Assembly (NCBI GenBank): GCA_030141605.1
Contig: JAQGDQ010000019.1
Coordinates: 124,001-188,000, forward strand
DNA length: 64,000 bases
Direction: 5' to 3'
Origin: Tubiluchus corallicola
Lineage: Eukaryota > Priapulida > Priapulimorpha > Priapulimorphida > Tubiluchidae
Positions 24,501-35,614 of the stretch are shown one piece after another. The notes under the pieces were generated by a model, which ran no database searches, was not told the DNA's origin, and saw only the letters and a program-made list of their open reading frames with translations. Numbering within the stretch: the stretch's first letter is position 1; the number at the start of each line of letters is the position of its first letter. The position numbers were made by a program, and so were the translations under genes.

Positions 24501-25379
24501 CGACTATGATTAACTAATTGTACAAGCAGTACACCTCATTCATTATCAAAAATAAAGTTATTATATCACACTAATTATATCGGCATTTAATTAGAATGAT
24601 GCGTCATTGCTGCCTTTGACGTAAATGCTAGGTCATCTATCTCAGTGACTGATTAAACTGACAAAATGTCACACTGACGCTGCTTGTTAGAGATTTCAAT
24701 GTTTTTCAAGACTTGCAAGGCTGTAATCAATACAGTTGAGACATACTCGGAAACACATTAGCTATTGTGTTTCTTTGCCGAGGTTTTCAATTACAAAACC
24801 TCTTTTCAACTACCCGCCCAGGTAGCGTACGATCAACGTTTCGTTCGTTCAGGTACATAATGTAATAGCAAACAAATGCCAAAGAAAATAGAAATGACGA
24901 TTTGTCGCACGCGAACGCAAAAGTTGCGGTTATTTTTATGCTAAAGAAGCTGAGGATATAATGCGATATACTGCATATACATTTTATTCCGAAAACATAG
25001 TGGCTGTACGGCAGCCACGGATGTATTTTGTAGGATGTTGCGTTAAAAAAGTAATTTCTACTCAATAGGGGCCGGAGTGCAGTGTCAGTAAGCCATCCTT
25101 GTCTTGTTGCTGGAAAAAGTAAATTTAACTTGATGAGAAAAATTTTAGAATAAAAATAATGGAAAAAATTTCCATCCATGAACGTTAATTAAGTTCATTA
25201 AGTCCGCACGATTATCAAATCCAAAAGACATGGTTTAACACAACACCTAACAATTTATTAACACAATATAAAACTGGAACACTAACATAATTCAAAGAAA
25301 TACAACAGTGATGGCAATAGTCTAATAGGTGCAATGAAAGGCAAAGAAATTTCATTTTAAATAGATTTAGTGATATCCT
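21576..25379. other. No gene recognised
   Basis: The longest frame (24787-25179, minus, 130 codons) has the composition of translated AT-rich DNA, no motif, and no splice context; it is not called as a gene. Confidence 0.6.
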
Positions 25380-26434
25380 GGCACTTGTTACAGCCAGTTT
25401 GGCTTTTAGGCTGAGTCGTGTGCATTTTCGTGCTAAAGCATATGCTGATTTGTATGTAAATATTAAATCAACTATGTTTTACATTTGCTTCTTGGATACT
25501 AGTAAGGCATTTGACGGAATTAACCATGTGAAGCTGTTTAGGAAGCTATTACATTGTGGTCTTCCTGTCTTTGTTGTTAGTTTACTTTACTGTTAGTACA
25601 GACATCAGATAATTAATGTAATTCGGCAGGGTTATACCTCTTTATGATATATGTTTCCAATGGTGAGAAACAAGGTGGTGTCCTTTCGGCATATTTTTTA
25701 ATATTTACATAAATGACCTGTCAGTACGATTAAACAGTGCAAATGTCAATAGTGCTACTTTAAATCATTTTTCCAGAGCTGATGACTTCTGTGTTTTTGC
25801 TCAGTACTTCAGTTATTACTCATATATGTGAAAATTTTGCTTTAGAAAGTGGTATTTGTCATAACTCTGATAAAAGCAAATGCTTAGGTTGCATGCTCAA
25901 AAGATATACTGACCTCTTGTGTTTTAGCCTGATTCTAAATGGTTCTGATATTAAGATTGGTAATGAAAAGAAATATATGTGTCACACCTTGACCAACAAA
26001 TTATGTGCGAGAGCCAATTGTATTATTAGGAGGCTCAAAAAACTGTTCTGTTGACGTTAAGAGAAGACTTTTTGAAGCATGTTTTATCGCAATAGTGGTT
26101 GATTCACGATAAAGGAAATTTTGAAAGAATGCTTATTACCTATAATAATGCTACTAGAGGACTCTTTAATCTTCCTAGTCACGCCGTAGGCTGTTTTTGA
26201 GTCAGAATACTGTTATTAATAACTTGTTGTAAATACCGATACAACTTCTAGATCAAACATTTTTAAGTCGTGGCAAAGAATTTTATTTACCCATTCTAAC
26301 TAACCCTTTTTTGTATATAAGTTTACTAGGTTTCTGCAAACTATCTCTGTGTTTTTACTTGTGCCTTATTTTGATTGTACTACGGACTGTAAATGTTTGA
26401 AGTAAAATAAAATAAAATTAGATAAATAAATAAA
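25380..26434 (+). mobile_element. 5'-truncated LINE fragment with reverse transcriptase motifs
   Basis: Reverse transcriptase motif A appears as CFLDTSKAFDGINHVKLF (about 25486-25540). A degraded SNGEKQGGVLSAY block follows near 25655, NDLSVRLNS near 25714, and RADDFCVF (normally YADDLCVF) near 25776. Later pieces read INLNGSD/KKYMCH-like and YNNATRGLFNLPSHA. Stops and frameshifts are frequent. The element ends in an AAATA/AAATAA-rich tail at 26400-26434, so both polarity and the 3' boundary are visible. The family is a non-LTR element of the RTE/L2/CR1 kind; I cannot settle the clade by eye. It is clearly different from the element at 32.8 kb. Confidence 0.8.
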
Positions 26435-26544
26435 TGCCATTAGCTCAACAAATTTGCTCCTTATCATTCCAGGGTCTGACTGCTACAGGAACTGGCTCTC
26501 ATGACGACAGATACTAAGTATAGATCTTACATCACTGGTTTCTA

Positions 26545-26760
26545 TGTAACTTGGTTGCTAAGGAATGTAGTAGCAGAAAGACTAACTGCTAAGCAACATG
26601 ATAGGAGAGAGAGTCTTTACTGGGAAATAATTGCTAGGCAATGCGGGGTGCTAACAAGCTTGCCAAGTAACGAGGTTGCTAGGAAACATGATAGCAGTGA
26701 GACTAGTTACTAGGAAACATGATAGCAGTGAGACTAGTTACTAGGGGAATAAACTTTATA
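26545..26760 (+). repeat. Minisatellite of X-box-like sites (31-bp unit)
   Basis: Six inverted half-site pairs start at 26554, 26585, 26630, 26675, 26706 and 26737, for example GTTGCTAGGAAAC and ATTGCTAGGCAAT. The last two full units (from 26675 and 26706) are nearly identical 31-mers with the linker ATGATAGCAGTGAGACTA; earlier spacings are 31 or 45. The half-sites match the RFX X-box form GTTGCYNNGGYAAC with small changes. Confidence 0.85.
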
Positions 26761-27019
26761 GCTGCTAGTGACATAATGGGCGGTCGCTAGTTATTTACAA
26801 GCGAAATGGTGTGATCAACTCTATAGCTGTTAGTGATATAACAAACGGTGCTCATTACACTATATATACGGCGCTAATCTCGTGCAGAAATATACTACCT
26901 TGTAAAATTTATATTAATTACACATTTATTATGATATTAAAATTAATTCCATAATCCATTTCCTCATCGTACTTTATTTCAATGCAATTCAATTCACATC
27001 CCAATCCAGTTCAACCCAA

Positions 27020-27021
<2 letters not shown>

Positions 27022-27094
<73 letters not shown>
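27022..27094. repeat. (CA)n microsatellite
   Basis: About 73 bases of uninterrupted CA dinucleotide. Confidence 0.95.
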
Positions 27095-27099
<5 letters not shown>

Positions 27100-27403
27100 C
27101 TGTACACATGCAGGTGTTAATATACTTCATAACCGTGCTGTTTCATATTTTATAAACAGATTTATCTAATCAAGATATGAAAACAAAAACTGCACTTACC
27201 TTTATACGTAAATTAGTCCGTGTGCATGAAAAAAGAAAACAAATTAGTTAATTTTTTCGTAATAGTCATTTAAATAGCCAAATTGTCCACCATTATCTTC
27301 AGCAATAAGGGCACACGTTTGAGTACTACCGTCGTTTTTAATTATTCACAAGATGGTGAAGTGCTACCAAAGTTGTTCGCTCAACCACAAATGTTGCTTT
27401 CAA

Positions 27404-27680
27404 CCCCCCCCCCCCGTTTTAATTCATCAATTCATTATAATTCAAATATTTTATCTGATGATTGACAACAACAACAACAACAGCAACAACAAAAACAACA
27501 ACGACGACGATGATAATGACGTTAATGATGCTTACTGATAATAATGATGGCGACGATTTTGCTTTGCAACAAATGCTGTTGCTGCTGCTGCTACTAGTGC
27601 TACTACAAACTACCATACGTTGCTGACGCACCCGATTTTGCTGCTACTTATAATGATGATGCTTATGATGAAAGTGACTG
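27404..27680. repeat. Poly-C run and mixed trinucleotide repeats
   Basis: Twelve Cs (27404-27415) are followed by CAA (27466-27500), GAC/GAT, TGC (27570-27592) and GAT units that grade into each other, all in period three. Open frames on both strands here are repeat artefacts. Confidence 0.85.
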
Positions 27681-28528
27681 CTCATTAATATTGTTTGCAG
27701 GGAGAAAGCTTCAAAGTTAAAACTGCATGAAACATGACAGCCTGACTATGAAGCAAATCCATAATTGAAATCTGGGATCATGGCTTCAGAGTTTTCCCGA
27801 TTCGAAGCTGACATTGATTACTCGGGAGGTTAAACAAACACTTTGAAGCCTGCAATGATTGATGCTTTCAGACGAAACAATCACCACTAATGAAATGTAT
27901 AATATTAACCACAATATGTTTAAAACATAGGGCAAGAATTTGAATCGATGGGCTCATGACAAGTGAAAGACCCTGGTAGAGAAAAGGAAATGACAATAAT
28001 GCCCATTACAGTTATTCGCCTAATTAACCTTTGTGTGGTTCGGAGTTACTAATGTGACAATTTTTGCAGACTGTAAAAATTCTACGGGCGCTACACGGTC
28101 TTGAACTCGCTTGTCCACTGCTCATCACTCCTAACAATCACATTTAAACAGTAGTACACTATAAAAATGAAAAAATCTCGAATGTTGAAATTAATACATA
28201 TCCAATAACAACCAATTTCGTAAAAACTCGAAATTGAATTAGTATAATTTGACACTGCAAATAAGCTGTAGTTAGGAAATGCTCATCCTGGTGTACGATA
28301 TCCAGCAATGATTTTCTTTTTGCGCCAGCAAATGATAGCATTTCGTTTTTAAGACGAAATGCGAAATTGTTAACTGATATTTTAACTCTATTTACTGATA
28401 TCACTGAGGCAGTTTTGTTAATATCTCCAGGAGTAATTAATGGGTAAAGTCCATGTCACATGGAGGATATGAAGAAAAATTCATTGCAGCAATTTCTCGC
28501 AAAAATGGAATACAAAAATCGAACGCTT

Positions 28529-28865
28529 TTCACACAGACGCCTCTTGGGCAATTTTCCTCATGATTTCCAGCTGAGGAACTGCGCCCATAAGCTAGAAGC
28601 TACGTGTCCTTTTCACGAGGAATTTTGCCGCTTGGTAGGATTTTCGTGAGGATTCCTCCCAGAATTTGCATAAAAATTTAACTGTTTTATTTACCTTTTT
28701 CCTGTTTAGTAACAACAATTAACGCATTTCGATAAACGAATAAAATCGTTTATTTTAGAAATATAAACGATTTTTTGTTTTATATAGACAACATAGAGGC
28801 TATATTCGTGAAAATGAATGATGACAATATTATATAATTAGTTTACATCTATAATCACAAACTGT
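28529..28865 (+). repeat. Left arm of a long diverged inverted repeat
   Basis: This segment (CACAGACGCCT..., GAGGAACTGCGCC, GAGGAATTTTGCCGCTT, TTTCGTGAGGATTCCTC, CTGTTTAG, AACAATTAACGCAT, ACATCTATAATCACAAAC) is matched in order by the reverse complement of 30670-30968. It is non-coding. The arms are diverged, so they are old, or are two independent insertions of one repeat in opposite orientation. Confidence 0.85.
28732..28774. repeat. Three alternating ATAAACGA/TCGTTTAT boxes able to form a hairpin
   Basis: AAAATCGTTTAT (28742-28753) and ATAAACGATTTT (28763-28774) form a perfect 12-bp stem with a nine-base loop. A third box, ATAAACGA at 28732-28739, can pair with the central one instead. 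It lies inside the left arm of the inverted repeat. Confidence 0.8.
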
Positions 28866-28959
28866 GATGACGAGGATCAATCTCTTGTTTTAAAATACAT
28901 ATTTACATAAATGGGCCTCTAGTTGCAGGCAAAGTGTTAACGAAATTATAAGTACACAC

Positions 28960-29000
28960 GCACGCATGCACATACACATACACAAACACACACATATACG
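28960..29000. repeat. Short CA-rich microsatellite
   Basis: Imperfect CA, CGCA and CATA units at the edge of the LINE-containing spacer. Confidence 0.8.
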
Positions 29001-29289
29001 CTGATGCATTTTCGATACAATATAAATATATGCATAGCTAATACAATGTTACTAAGAGTGTCAAAAATTATAATTAGAAAACTATAATTGCTGCTATGTA
29101 TTAAAATTATTACGCAATATGAGAGATCGATAACTAAACTAGAGTTGATGTTTATCATGATCATTAGAGAGAATATTTGCATTTATGTGAACACATCTAG
29201 GCCATCTTGTATTTTTGCTACGTCAATGAAAATTTTGGTACAGCTATAAACTAAATTTTGCAGATCATTTAAGCATATATTACAATATA

Positions 29290-30620
29290 TGTCAGTCATA
29301 AAATTTTCTTTTATAGTATTTACAAATGCGCCTATTAGTGGTTTCCTTCTTAGTATGTATATGCCGGAAATGTAGTGTAATCTGTTAATTCTCTTCGGAA
29401 GTTTAGTCTCTTTTGTTGGCTTACAAGATCACAGTGTAGTAGTAATTGTTCAACTGTTTGCTGCTCCACCGTGCCACACACACAAAGTCCTCTTTCAATA
29501 TATCATACTCTGAATGAGATATATAGCTGATGTTTCAGTTAGCATATTAGATGCGCCAAAATTGTGATCAAGTGATGTGCAAGAAATCACCTACTTCAAC
29601 GAATCAGTGGTTGCTGCAGTTACTAGTTTTTACCAATTTCATAGATGATTGAACCACCTGTAAGATTATACTAAGTCATGCAACAGTTTATGTTTGCCAT
29701 GTTTGCCATAAGTCGTTTGTGTTTTGAATTATCCGCCTGCTGAATAGCCGCGGAATAACAAATCAATAGGAAATAGCTGCAGAAAAAATAACGCATAACG
29801 CAGGTCTGAAAACCATTGAAAACAATACAAACCGAATTTGTCTATTCCGCACCCCCATACCGCAGACGCATTCCGGATGCTAGATAAATGCCACTTTAGA
29901 ATGCGATTTTTGATGTTAACTACTGACGTAATTCTTAGACACACATTCTATGTGTGGCTTAAACACTGCTTCGTTTTTACAATAATCATACACAATACAT
30001 ATTGATATAATCGTCTATTTTCTCCCCTTGAAATACCAGTGTCCTGTTTCACAATGTCTGAAATGGCTTCATTTAATATTTTGACTGTAAACTTAATAGA
30101 AATGCTCTCTGCTAAAATGTCTAATAGTGGGAAACCGCATATCAGTTGCTCCCGAGACTGATGAAAGCTTGATCCAATAGAAGTTTTTAAAACAAATTTT
30201 TACAATATAAAACACAATGGTTTTAAATAGGTTCATTGTGGTAGGGACCCTCAATCCATTGCATCTGCGCCAGTACTATTTGATCGTAACCCACCAATGC
30301 CGCGCATTTCTCTTTACAGTATTAATATGCCCACGAAAGTTTAGATCTTTGTCTATAAAAACACCAGGAACTTTACTGATATCTTTTTGTAAAATGTGTT
30401 GTTCCTGTTAAGCTTTCGTTTTAAATGCCCTTGGTATGGGCATCATTGCAAGTTTCTGCAACAAGCGTTGGAACAAAGTACGTAATCTACCTTCATTTGC
30501 ACAGTTGAAATTTTCTCAAAGCTTCAGGGTAGTCCCTAAACAAATTTGCTAGGCAGATGAGAAATAGCAGAGGAACTACCACAAGACCTTAGAGTACTCA
30601 AATATATTACACTTTTTTAA
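29290..30620 (-). mobile_element. Minus-strand LINE fragment (RT palm to C-terminal Cys/His knuckle)
   Basis: On the minus strand, GLVVVPLLFLICLANL (around 30590-30543) matches the QGxxLxPLLFxIxxNDL block of LINE reverse transcriptases. DISKVPGVFIDKDLNFRGH (about 30393-30335) matches the K-Y-L-G-V-x-D region after the catalytic block. GLCVCGTVEQQTVEQLLLHCDL (about 29495-29430) matches the terminal C-x-C...H...C knuckle. The catalytic FADD box lies in a missing or scrambled part. The order on the strand is correct for one element, now full of stops. It sits entirely between the two inverted repeats at 28.5 and 30.7 kb. Confidence 0.75.
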
Positions 30621-30669
30621 TTGAATGGAATATTGTTCATTTGTTCATAATGTTCGCAATAAGATCTGC

Positions 30670-30968
30670 TCGTTTGCGAATATAGATGTATAATTATTAC
30701 ATATATCACCACCATTGTTGACTTAATAACACAAAAAATCTTTACATGTAAAAAACTGATTTTTACTGATATGCGTTAATTGTTATTCGCTAAACAGAAA
30801 ATAAATTAAGCAGTTAAATTGTAATGTAAATTATGCGAGGAAACCTCACGAAATTGTAACATGTGCATTTCTGCTAAGCCGCAAAATTTCTCATGAAGAC
30901 AAAGATGACAACGCATGCCTTCTGGAGGAAAAAGATGCGGAGAGTTCCTCATAAGGCGTCTGTGCGCC
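30670..30968 (-). repeat. Right arm of a long diverged inverted repeat
   Basis: Its reverse complement gives CACAGACGCCT, ATGAGGAACTCTCCGC, ATGAGAAATTTTGCGGCTT, TTTCGTGAGGTTTCCTC, CTGTTTAG, AACAATTAACGCAT and ACATCTATATTCGCAAAC, colinear with the left arm at 28529-28865. About 1.8 kb separates the arms and holds a LINE fragment. Confidence 0.85.
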
Positions 30969-31079
30969 ATCGAAAGCAGTGTGCTCCATTTTCATGAGGA
31001 ATGTTGCAAGGAAATTTTCATTACTGTGGCGCGCCCTCGTGTGAAATGGATCTAAGGATGGGAGCAGAATCAACAGGCA

Positions 31080-31395
31080 AATGAATGATTACGAGAACAA
31101 CAAATAAGCGAACGAGCAAATAGGTAAATGTGTATGAATGAAGGCATGAATGAACTAATGAATGAACAAACGAACGAATTAATGAACAAAGGAATGAAGC
31201 GACTAAGTTCGGGCCGAGCGAACCTATGAATATATAAACAAGCAAATGAATAAGTGAACAAATAAATGGACAAATAAGGCACACTGAGGCATGCACCCCT
31301 GAAAGTAAAAGCTAGAAGGAAATACGAAACGAATGAGAAAATGGATTAGTGAATGAGGAAAGGAACAAACGAACAAACAAATCAGCAAACAAACG
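31080..31395. repeat. Degenerate period-4 array (AATG/AAAC type)
   Basis: AATG, AACG, AAAC and GAAC tetramers persist for about 300 bases with drift. Three overlapping minus-strand open frames of 70-91 codons here come from the repeat. Confidence 0.8.
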
Positions 31396-32762
31396 AGCCT
31401 GTATACTGAACTGTCGGTGATGGTGATGATAATGCTGGTCATTAAAATTAATGTAGAAACGTCAGATATTAATGTTAGACTTGCCACCACGCTTGTCTTA
31501 CAGCTCCCATTCTAGGTTGCTGAACAAAACTGGTTTTGACATGATGAAACACACCTGGCCGGATAGCTACTGGACCATGGACGCGTTAACTCCGGGCGCT
31601 TTCATAGCTAGTATTCAATGCTCACGCCCAATGGCTTCGTAATTGATCGAGCATTACAATGTAGAGATGGAGGTGACCGCAAATGGCTTTTTCACTCACT
31701 ATCGTTACACTACTCGATAGTCTACAGATAATGGTTCTGTCTGCAGCCAGATCCAAATCACACCATACCAAAGTCAGATACGCGGAGAAATACAAGTTTT
31801 TATTGAAGAATTTTACAAGTGTTACAAAGATTTTAAGTCAGTGTAATAAAATGGTAACAATAACTATAACCTAATGTAGAATTACTTTGTATCAGCTTCT
31901 CAAATGGCAGGCAAGCCGAAAGTGATCCATAACTATTAGATCCCGTCAGAGGCGGTACTTGTACGTCGTAAGGCGAGTAATGGTCAATTCCGGCTGAATT
32001 CATGGGAACTAACTGGGTCGAAGGGGAATTCTTGCAAAACCAAGATGAGTCGCGATGCACGTACCAATTTCATTGCAATGAAATCCCTAATTCAAAAAAT
32101 TAAGCGAACATTTGAGGCAATTTATCTGAGCAATTACAAAAAATCTTTCTGCGCTCTCATGTTGCAAAACGCAATATGAGACAAAAAACGCACAATCGTC
32201 ACGCATTTTGCAAGATTATCGCTCAGCTGGGTCTAATCCCTCATTTTGTCCTTGTGTTACATTGGTATGCCTTTTACTGATTTACTGCTACGAAGTGAGT
32301 GCTTACGTCGGCAGTGATTAAAATAAGACCCACTTTGCGTCAAATTCAAGCGGCAGCTGACGACACGTGCAAAACACATGATCGAATTTTGTATATTTTT
32401 ATTACCTAAATATTTGACTCGTACTTTTACAAAATCAGCAAAAAAAGACGACGCCACTTTTTTATTATAACATTTGAACGTTGTTGTGCAAATGAAATAG
32501 AAATGCTAGGAATCTTGACCAGTGAAAAGTTATGAGCAAAAGCGATCAACACGAATTTCAATTTCTCTTTATAAAATTGTGTATGGCGACTTGGTTTTAC
32601 GCGCTCTGATTTTCTTCAGTTTGTCATCATTAATTATTGTGCAATCATCACATACTCACATTTATGATAAAGAAGATTTGTTTTGCATCAGAGATATATG
32701 TAGTGACATGACATACGTGCCAAATAAGAATTTAAATCTGATAAACAAATTCATCACTGATC
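31396..32762. other. No gene recognised
   Basis: AT-rich, leading into the 5' end of the Rex1-like LINE. The exact 5' boundary of that element is not visible. Confidence 0.55.
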
Positions 32763-35614
32763 ATGACCAGAGGCGTATCCATTCGGCTGCTCAACATCAA
32801 ACGGAAACGAGGTCTGAGAGGAGGTGTGTTAGCCAAATTACGTAGAAGAGGTTTCCGTCCAGCGTTACCAAGTATGTATTTAATGAATGTTCGTTCTCTT
32901 CGCAACAAAATGGATGAACTCCTGTGTTACATGCACAAACAACAAGATTGTAGGAACTGCTGCATTTATAGTATAACAGAAACTTGGCTAGATCCTACAG
33001 TGCCCGATTAAGCTACAACACTCCCGGGATTCACGTTCTTTCGTTCAGATAGTATGTTTGCCGTCGTTAACAAGGAAAAGGGTGGTGGTCAATGTTAGTT
33101 AATGATGCTTGGTGTACTAACATTAAAGTTCTCTCATAAACATGCATGCCTGAGCTGGAGACAATTTCTGTCAAGTGCCGCCCCTTTTACCTGCCGAGGG
33201 AAATAATATCACTTATACTAACAACAGTATACATCCCGCCGGAAGTTAATGCTGGTTCCGCCATCGACCAATTATCAACTCTTGTAACAAGGCATGAGAA
33301 TGCGCATCCAGGATCGATTTCTATTATCACAGATGATTTTCATCACACAAATTTAAAAACGAGACTCCTGAATTATTTTTAACACATTAAATGTCATACA
33401 AGGAAGGACAAAATTTTAGATCACTTTTATACACCGGTAAAGGACGCTTATAATGCCTTACCACGTGCACCCCTGCGCGATGCAGACCACAACATGATCC
33501 ACCTGGTTCCAAAATATAAACAACAGTTGAAGCGTGAGAAACCTGTCAAAAGAGCAGTTAAAGTGTGGTCCAGTGAAGCCACTGAACGTCTTCAATGCTG
33601 TTATGACTGTACAGACTGGAACATCTTCATAAATTCCTCAGAGTCAATCAAAGAATGCACGGATGCTATTGTTGAGTATATGAAATTTTGTGAAAAGATC
33701 TGCATCCCAGCTACGACGGTGGTACTTTATCCAAATAAAAATTTGTGGTTCAACGACTCTATTTCGTCTAAAATCCGGGCGAAACAAATAGCCTATAAAT
33801 CTGGTGACCACGAGCAATACAAAATCGCGAAGTATGATCACCGGAAATCAATCAAGTCTGCCAAACGTGATTTTAAAAACAAATTGGAGCAAGACTTTTT
33901 GCTAATGACACTCGAGAACCTTGGCAAGGACCAAATAAAATTGCAAACCGAAATAAAAAAATGTTAACTTAGACGACCCAACTTTACCGGATAAACTGAA
34001 TAATATTTATAGTCGTTTTGATAAAGAAACAGGACCATCACTAGATTATTTGAATAAGTCAACTTACAATAACACTCCATCACTTGTTATAAAAGAAAAC
34101 GATGTGCGGAGACAGTTTGCTAAACTGAAAGTTAAAAAAAATCGGCAGGACCAGATCGTGAAACACCGCGGCATGTGCGACACTGCTCAGATCAACTTGC
34201 CTATATCTTTACTCATATTTATAATTGGTCTTTAAGCATTTGTAATTTCCCCAACAGTTTAAGTAATCTAGCATTCCTGTGCCAAAGAGAAACCCAGTTA
34301 CTACACTTAATAACTATAGACCTGTGGCTTTAACATCAGTGTCAAGCAAAACACTAGAACGTTTCATCTTATATGTCCTGAAATCTGTTGTTTCACCATT
34401 TTTGGACCAATTTCAATTTGCATATCGTGCTAATCGTTCCACAAATGATGCTGCAGCTCTTGTTGTTCATGATGTACTAACACACCTTGATAAACGCTAT
34501 TGTTATGCCAAAATCCTTTTCGTTGATTTCAGTTCAGCTTTCAATACCATTCTGCCACTAAAATTGTATCATACAATGATGGAACTCAACATACCTGACT
34601 GGCTGTGTAATTTCGTACTTGAGTTCTTGACAGGGCGATCACAGATCGTCAAGATAATTAATTGAAACAATACCATTTTTTCAACTTCTAAGATTGTTAA
34701 TACAGGAGCTCCTCAAGAATGCGTCCTGTCTCCAATTCTGTACACGTTGTTTACATATGACTGTGAAGTATCTTCCCCAAATACTATGATGGTAAAATTC
34801 GATGACGATACCACACTGGCTGGCCTTATTTGCAGTACCAACGGGACTAATTATTTTTAGGAGGTTCAAAATTTAACACGATGGTGCGAACAGAATAATT
34901 TAGAACTGAATGTTTCAAAAGCAAAAGAAATTATCGTAAATTTTAGAAAAGAGACTGATAAAAATACAGCTGTAGAAATTGTTAAAGATTTCAAATTTCT
35001 GGGAGTAAAAATTTCAGATGATCTTAAATGGGAAGCTAATGTGCTCTGTTGTGTAAAAAAGGCCCGCTAGCGTTTGTACTTTTTAAAACAACTCATATCA
35101 TTTAACATTGCCCCTGCAGTGATGGAGAGTTTTTATCGTGCAGTAATTGAAAGGATTTTAACAACATCCCTCACTGTTTGGTATGGTGCTACCACGCAGG
35201 GAGATCGCAGTGCTCTTGATCAAGTTGTTAAATCCGCCTCAAAAGTTATAGGAGTTGAACAGCAATCTATGGCATATTTGTATGAAACTAGAGTCGCAAA
35301 GAGAGCACAAGTTATCATGAAAGATGAATTCCATCCAGGTAATAAATATTTTGAAATGCTCCCCTCTGGTCGTAGATTCCGCTCAATTAACGCTAAAACA
35401 ACAAGGGCTTTAAATTCTTTCTATCCCGTTGCAATTCGCACCATCCATCAACAGTAAATTTCAGTAAATCTCCAATATTAATTCTTTATGTCGCTGTACA
35501 ACTGATTGAATTATTTGTGTTAATTTCTTTGTTGTTTCTATAAGTCATTGCAGTACGTAAAACCACATAAATTTCATTGTATGTATTATGGACAATAAAT
35601 TGCTTACTTACTTA
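32763..35614 (+). mobile_element. Nearly full-length, inactivated Rex1/Babar-like (CR1-group) LINE
   Basis: The remains of one ORF2-type protein can be followed through several frames. The AP-like endonuclease part includes NVRSLRNKMDEL (32885-32920), SITETWLDPTVPD (32969-33008) and TVYIPPE (33223-33243). A linker follows with KRAVKVWSSEATERL (33547-33591). The reverse transcriptase has NNYRPVALTS (34306), LDQFQFAYRANRST (34400), the LFVDFSSAF block (about 34515-34541), TGAPQECVLSP (34704; G to E in the usual QG) and FDDDTTL at 34797, where FADD is expected. Then come LELNVSKAKEIIV and FKFLGVKISDDL, and a C-terminus ending at 35457. The 3' end is a short TTAC repeat (35601-35614). In-frame stops at 33009, 34858 and 35068 and frameshifts make it a pseudogene. 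The order and wording of the motifs match Rex1 elements best known from fish and also found in invertebrates. Confidence 0.9.

Noticed and set aside
24787-25179. 130-codon minus-strand frame
   Set aside because: Phe/Tyr/Ile/Ser-rich translation typical of AT-rich non-coding DNA; no motif or splice signals fitting an exon.
27185-27200. GTAAGT donor on the minus strand
   Set aside because: Only a short AT-rich open segment precedes it and no acceptor was found.
28085-28150. Minus-strand B-box-like GAGTTCAAGACC
   Set aside because: An A box is not convincing and no cloverleaf can be drawn; at best a very decayed SINE.
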